64,000 nt of DNA from Lyngbya sp. PCC 8106 (GCF_000169095.1 NZ_AAVU01000033.1:1-64000), one strand, 5' to 3'; positions 6,163 through 14,622 are shown, counted from the first letter of the stretch. Numbers and translations: made by a program. Notes: generated from the letters alone by a model not told the origin.

Positions 6163-7509
6163 ATGTCAAGTCACAATTATCTAACTACAGCTTTAAAGTT
6201 TACTTTGAAATGGGAGGGAGGCTTATCCAACCATCCGGCTGACCTGGGAGGATTAACAAACTATGGAATTACGCAGCAAACCTACTCTGTTTGGAAAGGT
6301 AGAAAGCAGAATTGTGTTTCCCAGATTTCCCTCGAAGAAGCCAAACAACTTTACTGGGAGGAATACTGGCTAAAAGCAGGATGCGACCAATTAATACTAC
6401 CCTTAGCGATTGTTCACTTTGATACGGCGGTGAATTTTGGCGTTAGAGGAAGTATCCAATTTTTGCAAGAAGCGATTGGTGGATTAACAATAGATGGTAT
6501 TTTCGGGCCGAATACTCAAGCTGCTTTAGTCGAGAAAAATACCTTTGAAACTGCTGAATTGATTGTCAAGAATCGAATAAAATATCGACATAAACGAGTT
6601 CAACAAAATTCATCTCAGCGTGTATTCCTAGAAGGTTGGCTGAATCGAGATAATGATTTACTGAGTTTTATCTCAAACTTAAATTTTGCAAGTTCAAACT
6701 CTACATCAAACTCAATACCAAACTCTATTAAAATGCTAACCCTCAGAACCATTCAACCCACCATTCTGAAACTTAAACCTATTCAATCTACTGAGTTAGA
6801 AAACTCTGAAAAACTATCAGTTAAAGAACGAGTATTTTCTATTAATTCCTACGAATCTATCAGGAGGCATATTAGAGTTAGCGTTGATGAAGACAAAGAC
6901 CCTTTTAAAGGTAAACCAATCTGGTATGTATTCGATGAGCATTGTGAAATCTATGATAAAGATATAAGAATTTATCCAAAAGTTTATCCCACACAGTTTA
7001 AACTAGAGGTTCCTTTCAAGCCTCAGACTGATAATGAATTTAATCCCACAGGGTCGTGTAATGTGACATCAATTGCAATGTGTTTAGAATACTTTAATGC
7101 ACCCAGAAAATCTGAATATTCACACATAACGCAATTTGAAGATGAGCTTTATAAGTATGCTCTAGATAACAACTATTCTCGGCACATTCCCTATGATTTA
7201 GCCCAAATTGTTAGAGACTATGGTTGCCAAGACAGGTTTAGTGATATTGCTTTGATGTTTGAAGTGAGAGAATGGATAGCCTCTGGAAATCCAGTTGTTA
7301 TTCATGGGTATCTTACAAGCTATGGTCATATCATCGTTGGGGTTGGATATGATGAAACTGGCTTGATTGTACACGACCCCTATGGTGAATGGTTTAAGAG
7401 TGGGTATCGAACTGACTTGAGTGGCGCTTTCCTGCACTATTCCTATGGGCTTATTGAAAAAGCTTGCATTCCTGATGGTAACTTCTGGGTTCACTTTATT
7501 TCTAGATAA
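6163..7509 (+). CDS. phage-type endolysin: GH108 muramidase fused to C39-like peptidase
   Basis: 448 aa. Residues about 8-165 match GH108 N-acetylmuramidases: KWEGGLSNHPADLGGLTNYG with the predicted catalytic Glu18, then a peptidoglycan-binding-type region (GGLTIDGIFGPNTQAALVEK). After a Ser/Asn/Thr-rich linker (about 175-200), residues about 285-430 form a C39-like papain-fold peptidase with Cys299 (GSCNVTS), His389 (GHIIVGVGY) and Asp405 (VHDPYG). GH108 enzymes cut the glycan strand; the second domain could cut peptide crosslinks. There is no signal peptide, so export would need a holin or pore; the next plus-strand gene is a membrane protein. No typical RBS is seen. Confidence 0.85.
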   Translation: MSSHNYLTTALKFTLKWEGGLSNHPADLGGLTNYGITQQTYSVWKGRKQNCVSQISLEEAKQLYWEEYWLKAGCDQLILPLAIVHFDTAVNFGVRGSIQFLQEAIGGLTIDGIFGPNTQAALVEKNTFETAELIVKNRIKYRHKRVQQNSSQRVFLEGWLNRDNDLLSFISNLNFASSNSTSNSIPNSIKMLTLRTIQPTILKLKPIQSTELENSEKLSVKERVFSINSYESIRRHIRVSVDEDKDPFKGKPIWYVFDEHCEIYDKDIRIYPKVYPTQFKLEVPFKPQTDNEFNPTGSCNVTSIAMCLEYFNAPRKSEYSHITQFEDELYKYALDNNYSRHIPYDLAQIVRDYGCQDRFSDIALMFEVREWIASGNPVVIHGYLTSYGHIIVGVGYDETGLIVHDPYGEWFKSGYRTDLSGAFLHYSYGLIEKACIPDGNFWVHFISR

Positions 7510-7513
7510 ATTA

Positions 7514-7547
7514 AAATAGCAAAGGCTCATACTCACCCCTGCTATTT
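7514..7547. terminator. inverted repeat between convergent genes
   Basis: AAATAGCA and TGCTATTT (8-bp arms, 18-nt loop) lie between the endolysin stop and the end of the convergent 97-aa gene. It could act as a weak bidirectional terminator; no long T-run follows. Confidence 0.35.
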
Positions 7548-7573
7548 GCTTATCTGCACTATGTTTTCTAAGA

Positions 7574-7867
7574 CTATAAATGAGCTAAGATTTGCCCAAT
7601 TTTGTTATAGTCTTCATCTCGGTTATTGTCATAATTTCCATAACCTTCACCGCAGTAATACATGACTCCAAATTCACTAAAATCACCAGGCATGAAAATA
7701 ATGCAGTGATGGCGATATAGCTGAAACAACTTCCCCAGATGAGGTTTAATGTATTTCTGATTATAATCAAGTTTTTCAGAAAAAGCTTTCAACCGTTGAG
7801 AAGCAGTAAGCCGGGGTTTATTATCCGATTTTACCTTAGACCCAAACTTGGGTGGAATCCGAATCAT
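7574..7867 (-). CDS. hypothetical protein
   Basis: 97 aa, basic N-terminus (MIRIPPKFGSKVKSDNKPRL), aromatic middle and acidic C-terminus. No family is recognised. It lies convergent to the endolysin and has a CTACCG element 37 nt before its ATG. Confidence 0.55.
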   Translation of the reverse strand: MIRIPPKFGSKVKSDNKPRLTASQRLKAFSEKLDYNQKYIKPHLGKLFQLYRHHCIIFMPGDFSEFGVMYYCGEGYGNYDNNRDEDYNKIGQILAHL

Positions 7868-7885
7868 TATTTAACACCAATGAAT

Positions 7886-7910
7886 GACAGTCAAAATTTT
7901 ATAGCGGTAG
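7886..7910 (-). promoter_or_regulatory. CTACCG leader/promoter element 11
   Basis: CTACCG (7905-7910), 12 nt, then GACTGTC, the weakest second box of the set; 37 nt separate CTACCG from the ATG at 7867. The divergent membrane-protein gene starts only 4 nt beyond it. Confidence 0.45.
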
Positions 7911-7914
7911 AAAA

Positions 7915-9237
7915 ATGAGATTAACTTACAATTACTTAAAATCTAGAATTAGAAATAATAAATGGCTAGGGAAAGATTCGCTTTTAATTAACTCTGAAAC
8001 TTTAAGCTTAGTCAAAGGTCAACTTGATAATATTCCTGCTATTAATCTTCTAAAGAATGCAGTTAGTGGAGTTGGATTAACTCTATTTTCGGAGCTTATA
8101 GAAGAAGCCATTGCTATTACAGATATTGGTGTGGCAAGTAGTCTATTAACGCTAGAAAGTTGTTATGCCATTAATAGAGCATTTAATAGCAAAACTCACA
8201 ATCCTAATAGCTATGGAAATGAATTATTAGTGAGATACTCAACAATTCCTTCTTCTCAAGATTTATATCAATCTATTCTTGAAAGCTGGAATGAAACCTT
8301 AAATATTCCTCAAGCTCATGCTCAGGTTAATGAAATCAGAACTCAAGTTGGAAATATTCAGCCTACAATTAATCAAAAAATATCAAGTTTAGAATCCTCC
8401 TTTGGGGAAAATTATATTACCTCTCAAATCAATCAAATCACCTCTCAAATTAATAATACACTTAATCCAAAAATCAAGGGTAGACTAAGAACTCAAGTCA
8501 GTAGACTGAGGAGAACTCTAACTGAAATCGGAGAGCCTGCAAATATTCCAAATGAACCTTTTAATATCACTAATATAGATTATATACCACCGAATTTATC
8601 ACCCAGAACTGTAGATATTATAAATTTATTTAATCAGCTTGCGAGTTGGTTTTTATCGCTATTTTCCTTCTCTGAACCTGTGGTTAATATTCTCAAATAT
8701 GCCGTGAGTTCAGTGGTTTGCAAAGCCGTTAATCTCGTAGGAGCAAAAGCTTGTCGGTACTTGGCAGCAGGAGGGTTAAAGGCAGCCCCTCAGCTTATCC
8801 CCTCTGTTGCGAGTTCAAGCGGAACTTTATTTTCTGGAGCCTGGGCTTTTCTATCTGCTTATGCTCCTTATATTGCCGTTGTTGGGATATTAATTTTAGC
8901 AGCACTGAAGTGGAGTAAAGAAACTGAATTGGGAGACTTTATTTATGTTTTGGGTATGCAGCCGGAAAGAGAACCAGACCTCGCCTTTGCCAGAGTGACC
9001 GAGTTTAAGGAAGCGCAAACTAGAGCTTATATTCTTCAGCTTGCCAATAAAATGATAGATGAAACGAGGAAAAATTATGATAACCTCTATGCTTTTGTTT
9101 TAGATAGTGATAATCAAGTTAACATCTGTCTAAACTTAAAAAACCTATCAGTGCCAATGCCGATTACTGATAAAACAATTATTACAACAATCTGGGAAAG
9201 TTTCAAACCATTTCTCGATGAATTTGATGAGGATTAA
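7915..9237 (+). CDS. large membrane protein of unknown function
   Basis: 440 aa. Residues about 120-200 are Gln/Asn/Ile-rich and probably coiled coil (SQINQITSQINNTLNPK). Residues about 240-335 hold several hydrophobic segments, the clearest being YAPYIAVVGILILAALKW. The C-terminal 100 residues are soluble and acidic. It ends 13 nt before the RNA-polymerase-like gene and is probably co-transcribed with it. Possible roles include a phage membrane/tail or pore component, or a membrane anchor for the polymerase; none can be chosen from the sequence. The start lacks an evident RBS, so an internal start is possible. Confidence 0.6.
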   Translation: MRLTYNYLKSRIRNNKWLGKDSLLINSETLSLVKGQLDNIPAINLLKNAVSGVGLTLFSELIEEAIAITDIGVASSLLTLESCYAINRAFNSKTHNPNSYGNELLVRYSTIPSSQDLYQSILESWNETLNIPQAHAQVNEIRTQVGNIQPTINQKISSLESSFGENYITSQINQITSQINNTLNPKIKGRLRTQVSRLRRTLTEIGEPANIPNEPFNITNIDYIPPNLSPRTVDIINLFNQLASWFLSLFSFSEPVVNILKYAVSSVVCKAVNLVGAKACRYLAAGGLKAAPQLIPSVASSSGTLFSGAWAFLSAYAPYIAVVGILILAALKWSKETELGDFIYVLGMQPEREPDLAFARVTEFKEAQTRAYILQLANKMIDETRKNYDNLYAFVLDSDNQVNICLNLKNLSVPMPITDKTIITTIWESFKPFLDEFDED

Positions 9238-9250
9238 GGAGAATTTGAGA

Positions 9251-11932
9251 ATGCCTATTATTTTTGAAAATATTCGATATTCTGACAGTGGTTCTGAAGG
9301 CAAAATTAACACTGTTGCAACCTTTAGTATCTGGAAATGCAAAGAAAAACGTTGGAGCAAAGCCCCCTCTGTAGTTCTGCGAAATACCATGCTTGCAGCC
9401 CTTCATCCTACCAAAGAATTCTGCATTGGAGAGATTGAAAAAAACGAGAAAAATTCCAGGGTTTTAGATGCTTTCAAACCTCGTAGAATGAGTCATCCCT
9501 TCTTCCTTGATTTAGCATCAAACTCTAGAACACATGGAAGATTTACCTTTACCCAAAAGTCTACAATTGGCAAGAATTACTACGGTGAAGATTGGAAAAG
9601 AATTATCTACGGCAGCATTTTACACACAGGCTGCAACCGAATGTTTTACCGTGAAATGAAGTACATTATCGTCGATGATGAACATAGAACTCATACGGGA
9701 AACCCACAGGATGACCCGATTAATAAAACTCACTGGGATACCGGAGATTCTCACGCAAAAGCAAGTATTACTCTGATGAATCTTCTAGAAGCCTTCCCCG
9801 ATATTGAAGGAGAAATCCCGTTCGACCCCACTGACCCCGAAGAAATAGACCCCGACTTCGGACTAGAACCAGATGAAAAAGTTAAGCCGCTTTCTCCTCC
9901 CATTGCTTTGCAGTTTAGAGCTAGCCTCAGAAATGAATGGGTTGCAAAGGGTACTATTGCCCACAATCCTGCTCTTGATAACACAGAATATGACCTTGTT
10001 ATTCCCCTATCTTCACTCAAAGGAAATAAACCCAGTTTAGGCAATCATGAGGGAAAAATTCTCATTGGCGTTGTCCACGAAGCTGAAGAACGACGGGCAA
10101 AACCAGGGTGGATGCTCTGGCAATGGTTTGATTTCCAAACCCTAGAACAAGATGGCATTATCAGCAGACTAGAGGAGAAATGTCAGAATCTAGCATCGGC
10201 ATTTAATTCGATTCAAAACCTTGCTGAAATTATGCGAGTAGATTTACAAGAAGCTCAACAGGAACTCGCTGATTTAGAGGATAATCCAGACTCAGAGGCA
10301 GAATATGCTAACATTGCCGTTCGAGTGATTCAGGCTGATAGAAATGGTTTATTACTATTACATCCCTACATTGTCAAAAAGGTAAAAGAACGCTGTCAGC
10401 AAATGTGGAAAAATCTCGCCAAAGCTGCTGGGGTAAGATTCTATTCTGTGATGTGCCAACCTGACCAATACTTTGAGATTTATCAACTTAAAACATCCTC
10501 TGGCATGAAATATAATCCCAAAGCTTTCTGCTCAAAGTCTTTTAAAAAGGGAGATTATATCGTATTTTGTAATCCCATGCGGCACTGGGGCGATGTCCAA
10601 GTTTGGAAGAATAAACACGAAGGGGCATTTCGGAAGAATCTAGGAGTTTTAGCAGCAACTCGTGAGCTTTTACTAGAACTAGGACGAGACACGGATGGAG
10701 ACTTTGTGCAGCTTATTAATACTGATACTTACCCAGGTTTGGCAAATGCGATCGCCAAGTTTCCTTCTCCTCCCTCTGTGACAAAATTCCCAAAGGTGCC
10801 ATTAGTGGGGAGTTTTCAGCAAATCGCAATTAATTCCATGAATGACTTAACAGGAGTTGTAGCATCTCTACTGGGTAGAGCTAGAGCAATGGGGGCTGAA
10901 AATATTGTGTTGAAGATACCCGGTGAAAGTGAGATGAGAATCATTGATTTTCTATCCCAGGAACTTCAGATTGCGGTTGATAGTTTGAAATCTGCTTATC
11001 CGAATAATGAAAAAGGGTTAGATGTAGTTAAAGATTTCCTCAATGAAATTGGGGCTGATATTAAATGGCTAGCTGACCTAAAATCCGATGAGTGCTATAG
11101 AGATAGACCTTGTTTAATTAATCCAGAACTCACTGATACTGTTACTCGAATTATTAAGTTAGTAAATTCCCATTGGCGCTCACCGAATCTCAAGGAAGAT
11201 TCTACCCCTCAGAGTTACCAAAATGTTTTATTCAGTACAGTAGAAGTAGACCCATTTCAATTGCAGGCTGCAACCCAACATCGGGATGAATATCGGTCTG
11301 AGATGGGCAAAGCGATTCAATATCGGGAACTCAATGATGGGGATGATCGGTTGATTAAACAAGTAGCAGAAAATGCGCGAATGAGACGAGATGAACTGCT
11401 CACAACTCCCAAAATAAATGGTGAACTCTACACTGGAGAATCTTGGGCCGCAGCCTATTGGAGAGCTTCTCATACTGCCCACACGGGAACGGCTGGTTTA
11501 GTATTTCTACTATTCCCTGATGAAATTATCGCTCAATTAAACAATGTGAAACTGCCAGAAGCTTTAGTGATTAATTGCTACGCCGTGCAATACGGTTCAT
11601 GGGCAACTCCAAGACGCGCACCCTGGAGAGGTCAAGAGGTCGATGTGAGATGCTATATGCCCACAATTACGGGGAAAAAATATTTAGCCCTGGAGATGAA
11701 ATGGGATGAGGCTAAAACTCAAATTGGCTTTCATCACCTCGGATTGATTGGGGATAAATCGGCTGCTTATGTTCTGCCAGGGTGGACAAAACGAATGAAA
11801 ATCTATAGCACAGCCTTTGAGAATGATAGATATCCAAGAAATCATTCAGCCACAGATAAAACAACAAGAATTCATCTCTTTGACCTATCCATGAGCGAAG
11901 AACAAATTAAAGATTTTCTGGATACTAAATAA
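9251..11932 (+). CDS. single-chain double-psi beta-barrel RNA polymerase (YonO / QDE-1 RdRP-like)
   Basis: 893 aa from the ATG at 9251, with the RBS AAGGAG 9 nt before it; an upstream in-frame ATG at 9218 lies inside the previous gene. Seen in order: N441-P-M-R-H-W-G-D-V449, resembling the NPxxHPGDV segment before the active site of cellular RdRPs; D480-T-D-G-D484, the DxDGD metal-binding signature of double-psi beta-barrel polymerases; and A575-V-D-S-L-K580, like the AVDxxK motif that follows it in RdRPs. YonO (SPbeta prophage) and crAss-like phage polymerases share this architecture and transcribe DNA, so phage/plasmid transcription is the likely role. Residues about 290-345 hold a Glu-rich helix. 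RNA-templated activity is the alternative. Confidence 0.75.
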   Translation: MPIIFENIRYSDSGSEGKINTVATFSIWKCKEKRWSKAPSVVLRNTMLAALHPTKEFCIGEIEKNEKNSRVLDAFKPRRMSHPFFLDLASNSRTHGRFTFTQKSTIGKNYYGEDWKRIIYGSILHTGCNRMFYREMKYIIVDDEHRTHTGNPQDDPINKTHWDTGDSHAKASITLMNLLEAFPDIEGEIPFDPTDPEEIDPDFGLEPDEKVKPLSPPIALQFRASLRNEWVAKGTIAHNPALDNTEYDLVIPLSSLKGNKPSLGNHEGKILIGVVHEAEERRAKPGWMLWQWFDFQTLEQDGIISRLEEKCQNLASAFNSIQNLAEIMRVDLQEAQQELADLEDNPDSEAEYANIAVRVIQADRNGLLLLHPYIVKKVKERCQQMWKNLAKAAGVRFYSVMCQPDQYFEIYQLKTSSGMKYNPKAFCSKSFKKGDYIVFCNPMRHWGDVQVWKNKHEGAFRKNLGVLAATRELLLELGRDTDGDFVQLINTDTYPGLANAIAKFPSPPSVTKFPKVPLVGSFQQIAINSMNDLTGVVASLLGRARAMGAENIVLKIPGESEMRIIDFLSQELQIAVDSLKSAYPNNEKGLDVVKDFLNEIGADIKWLADLKSDECYRDRPCLINPELTDTVTRIIKLVNSHWRSPNLKEDSTPQSYQNVLFSTVEVDPFQLQAATQHRDEYRSEMGKAIQYRELNDGDDRLIKQVAENARMRRDELLTTPKINGELYTGESWAAAYWRASHTAHTGTAGLVFLLFPDEIIAQLNNVKLPEALVINCYAVQYGSWATPRRAPWRGQEVDVRCYMPTITGKKYLALEMKWDEAKTQIGFHHLGLIGDKSAAYVLPGWTKRMKIYSTAFENDRYPRNHSATDKTTRIHLFDLSMSEEQIKDFLDTK

Positions 11933-12015
11933 TCTATATTGACGTTAGTTATTGAAAAAGATTACAATCAGTTTGCACAGGAAAACATACAATCAACAGA
12001 TTACCACTGAAATCA

Positions 12016-12546
12016 ATGGATACCAGTTACATTCAGAAGTCTACTGGCTTCTCAGAAGGAATTGTCAATGCTGTAATTGATTCTTTTATCAAGTTCATTC
12101 AGCTAGAACTTCGTTCCGGTAATGAGGTAAAAATTCCTGACTTCGGCGTATTTTACTCTAAAGAACTGCCTGAACGACAATCCCGCAATCCGCGCACGGG
12201 AGAATCTATTATTGCTAAACCTAAGACCAAACCCAAGTTTAGATTCTATGATAGCTTCGAGAAAATGATTCAGGATAATCCCCAAGTTTTTAATCAACCT
12301 GATTCTCAACCCTTACCTAGCCTAAAACAAACTGCACCACCACCTGTTCCACCCATTCCTCCCGTTCCTCCCGTTCCTTCTAAGACTTGGCATATTGCTT
12401 CATCGGATGGCAAAACGGAAAAAGCTTTACAGTCTGAACTCAAAGACAAAATTACTCCCGATACTCTCGTTTGGTCTGAGGGTATGGAAGGCTGGAAAGC
12501 AGCCAAAGATGTTGCGGAGTTAAGTTATTTGCTTCAAGCTGCTTAG
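12016..12546 (+). CDS. HU/IHF-like DNA-binding domain fused to GYF_2 domain
   Basis: 176 aa. Residues 1-90 match the HU family, including the DNA-arm signature RNPRTGE (57-63). A proline-rich linker (108-121) leads to a GYF_2/DUF4339-type domain (WHIASSDGKTEKALQSELKD, then LVWSEGMEGW, 125-170), which in other proteins binds proline-rich partners. The linker itself is proline-rich, so self-association is possible. It follows the RNA-polymerase gene by about 80 nt and could organise the replicon DNA or recruit a partner to it. A good terminator follows. Confidence 0.8.
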   Translation: MDTSYIQKSTGFSEGIVNAVIDSFIKFIQLELRSGNEVKIPDFGVFYSKELPERQSRNPRTGESIIAKPKTKPKFRFYDSFEKMIQDNPQVFNQPDSQPLPSLKQTAPPPVPPIPPVPPVPSKTWHIASSDGKTEKALQSELKDKITPDTLVWSEGMEGWKAAKDVAELSYLLQAA

Positions 12547-12574
12547 TCTGAATTCTTTGCTCTTAGTTCTAGAT

Positions 12575-12603
12575 TCCCTGCTTCCCTCCAGGGATTTTTT
12601 ATT
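12575..12603 (+). terminator. intrinsic terminator after the HU-GYF gene
   Basis: TCCCTG and CAGGGA enclose 8 nt and are followed by seven T. Confidence 0.8.
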
Positions 12604-12701
12604 GCATAAAATTCTTAGTTTAAATTACAAAAATTAAATTACAAAAAAAACCAGAATTCTAGGTTTCAAAGTTTATTTGATTTTAGCAGCATTTTTAAAA
12701 T

Positions 12702-12726
12702 AAAAAAGACCCCGAATGGAGTCTGA
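12702..12726 (-). terminator. intrinsic terminator of the DUF1257/AAA cluster
   Basis: On the minus strand AGACTCC pairs with GGGGTCT around ATTC and six T follow. Confidence 0.75.
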
Positions 12727-12782
12727 ACTTTTATTGGATTCTGATGATCTACAAGCTATCTATTTCAAAGATTATGCTATCA

Positions 12783-13196
12783 TCATGCCCACTTCCCCGC
12801 AATAATCTTTACCTGCCCATTTTCTTCGATTTGAGACTCGATATCAAACCCCTGAGACTGAAGACTATAAAGGGTATTTTCACGCGCATACCAGGGTAAA
12901 AGCTTCTGCATGAACTCTTTCGCATCATACTTGCTACCATCACGGGTTAGAAACTCATACTCTCCCGTTTCTGTTACCTTAAACCCAAAATCATACCCTC
13001 CCTGAAAGTTCTGCTTTCTCCTGATAACAAACTCTGCTATCTTGCTATTACCAAATGGGTCTTGAATAGCGTTATTGTATTCGAGATATGCTCCGGTGAG
13101 AATGCCATCTAGTTCGTCAGATATCATGGCTTGGAGAACTTGGTCAAGAACAACTGAATTCTTGATAGTAGTCTTGATGTGAGTTAGGTGTGACAT
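12783..13196 (-). CDS. DUF1257 (Ycf35-like) protein
   Basis: 137 aa, starting MSHLTHIKTTIKNSVVLDQV, the usual DUF1257 start, with the RBS GAGAGGAAAATC before the ATG. In cyanobacteria and some plastids this family sits with DUF2997 and a Ycf46-type AAA ATPase, as here. Function is unestablished. Compared with chromosomal versions I see no cysteine motif. It is the last gene of its cluster and is followed by a terminator. Confidence 0.8.
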   Translation of the reverse strand: MSHLTHIKTTIKNSVVLDQVLQAMISDELDGILTGAYLEYNNAIQDPFGNSKIAEFVIRRKQNFQGGYDFGFKVTETGEYEFLTRDGSKYDAKEFMQKLLPWYARENTLYSLQSQGFDIESQIEENGQVKIIAGKWA

Positions 13197-13207
13197 GATT
13201 TTCCTCT

Positions 13208-13402
13208 CTATTTAAGAAATAAATTCCAATATCCTGAACTCAGGTAAAACCAAAGGTAGCGATTAAAGCGTTTATTATACTGACCTAAGACTACCTTTTT
13301 CCAACAGTCAAAAGCGTTTTTTGCAATTCTAAAACCATCTACAAAGTCGTAGTATGAATTCCAAAATCGCCAATAGCAGTCCCAGTAAATAGATTCTATC
13401 AT
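13208..13402 (-). CDS. small aromatic-rich hypothetical protein
   Basis: 64 aa, very rich in Trp, Tyr and Phe (MIESIYWDCYWRFWNSYYDF). The ATG at 13402 overlaps the stop of the DUF2997 gene (ATGA), indicating translational coupling. Its place between DUF2997 and DUF1257 suggests it belongs to the same complex. Family not recognised. Confidence 0.5.
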   Translation of the reverse strand: MIESIYWDCYWRFWNSYYDFVDGFRIAKNAFDCWKKVVLGQYNKRFNRYLWFYLSSGYWNLFLK

Positions 13403-13599
13403 TCGCTTATCCACAGTTTTTCATCCTCTACTAAAACAGATTCTTGATAATATTCGCTTAAGATTTCCTGAGACTTTACTTGCCCCAGTTCTTGTTCGAG
13501 TTCTTCGGTAACGGCAGTACAGTTAGAACCAGAAGCGATTACTTTCTCAGAAATGGTTGCATCTGGGTTGATGGTTAATTCAATCTTGTAGTATTGCAT
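13399..13599 (-). CDS. DUF2997 protein
   Basis: 66 aa, MQYYKIELTINPDATISEKV, with a single Cys in SGSNCTAVTEELEQELG, matching the compact DUF2997 pattern (strand, conserved C-T, helix, LG). It is a standard neighbour of DUF1257 and Ycf46-like ATPases. It overlaps the downstream 64-aa gene by 4 nt. Confidence 0.75.
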   Translation of the reverse strand: MQYYKIELTINPDATISEKVIASGSNCTAVTEELEQELGQVKSQEILSEYYQESVLVEDEKLWISE

Positions 13600-13665
13600 G
13601 GTTGTTTATGTTAAGGTTAAATAATCCCCCAACTAATCACTTGTTCTGGCTAAGGGATTGTAGTG

Positions 13666-13914
13666 TTATTTCCGCAGTTTAGAGAGTCTTTCTCTGCACC
13701 AGTTCATTGCTTTTTGATTCAATGCTAACTGCTCAGATTTAGTTTTACCCAGAGTTGGGTATTTTGGATTTTCTTTGTTGATAATGACCAGAGCTTTAAT
13801 TAATCCTCTCCTTTCCCCTTTCAAATAGCTGTTACTGGGATTTAAGCTTAGGCTTCTCTCAATTTCTTGAAGCTGAGAAGTAATCTTCATCTTAACATTT
13901 TCAAGTTTGTTCAT
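13666..13914 (-). CDS. small basic hypothetical protein
   Basis: 82 aa, helical and Lys/Arg-rich (MNKLENVKMKITSQLQEIER). Its ATG lies inside the end of the ASCH gene (14-nt overlap), so it is co-translated with it. Not recognised; it may bind nucleic acid or be a partner of the ASCH protein. Confidence 0.55.
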   Translation of the reverse strand: MNKLENVKMKITSQLQEIERSLSLNPSNSYLKGERRGLIKALVIINKENPKYPTLGKTKSEQLALNQKAMNWCRERLSKLRK

Positions 13915-14284
13915 TGTTTTCTTCGGTAAGTTCAGTAACTAACCTTTTCCAGTGAATAACCACACCTTTAAACTCTCCAAAATAATCAAAGAAATCTTCA
14001 GAATTCTCAAAGCCATCTAATTGAGCAAAATGTTCTATTTCAGTCGCAGAGAGAGTTGTATTATCAAGATAAACTTCTTTTCTCAGATGATTTATTGAGA
14101 TTGATTGAACTTTAGTACACTCTGCATCAAACAGTTTTTCAGACTCTTTTGGACTTCTCTGTTTCCAATAGATTTGGAGTTTACATCCTACTTTGATTGG
14201 ACTTTTTCGAGGAGTTCTTACAGTCTGTGTTTTCTCGGCAGATAGAAGTTTATTTTTAAACAGGGAAAAACTTAGAGCAACCAT
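13901..14284 (-). CDS. ASCH-domain protein
   Basis: 127 aa. KVGCKLQIYWKQRSPKESEKLFDAECTKV has the PxxxGxxLxIYWKxRxP pattern of ASCH domains, a PUA-like RNA-binding fold; the C-terminus carries a conserved-looking GVVIHW. ASCH proteins bind RNA or nucleosides, and one studied bacterial member is an amidohydrolase, so the role is open. It is followed at a 14-nt overlap by the small basic gene and preceded directly by the XRE gene. Confidence 0.7.
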   Translation of the reverse strand: MVALSFSLFKNKLLSAEKTQTVRTPRKSPIKVGCKLQIYWKQRSPKESEKLFDAECTKVQSISINHLRKEVYLDNTTLSATEIEHFAQLDGFENSEDFFDYFGEFKGVVIHWKRLVTELTEENNEQT

Positions 14285-14286
14285 AA

Positions 14287-14601
14287 TTAATGCTCCTTAT
14301 GTTCTTTGACATAGATAGGGAATATTCCTCCGCTTAAATCCAATTGTTCAACTTCGGTTTGCTGACGTATGGTTTCAAGCCAGCCAATATCTAGGCTAAA
14401 GATTTCAGCAACGGCTTTAACTAAAGCATCGTATTCAGGAAGCTTAATATCAACGTGATTATTTTCCAGTTTAGAAAGTAAGTAATGGTCAATATCAATT
14501 GAATAGTTTGACTTCAGAAGTTCACAAAGTTCACGTTGTAAATATCCTGAATTTTTCCTTGCACTAGACAATACCCTTCCAAAAGTAATTTTACATTCCA
14601 T
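14287..14601 (-). CDS. XRE-family helix-turn-helix protein
   Basis: 104 aa with a Cro/CI-type fold in residues about 7-70 (FGRVLSSARKNSGYLQRELC... DHYLLSKLENNHVDIKLPEY). The RBS CAGGAGAT precedes the ATG. It ends 3 nt before the ASCH start, forming an operon XRE-ASCH-basic protein. It carries a CTACCG element, so it may link this cluster to the module at 1-8 kb; it could be an antitoxin-type regulator. Confidence 0.75.
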   Translation of the reverse strand: MECKITFGRVLSSARKNSGYLQRELCELLKSNYSIDIDHYLLSKLENNHVDIKLPEYDALVKAVAEIFSLDIGWLETIRQQTEVEQLDLSGGIFPIYVKEHKEH

Positions 14602-14622
14602 GTTTTAATCTCCTGAATCGTT

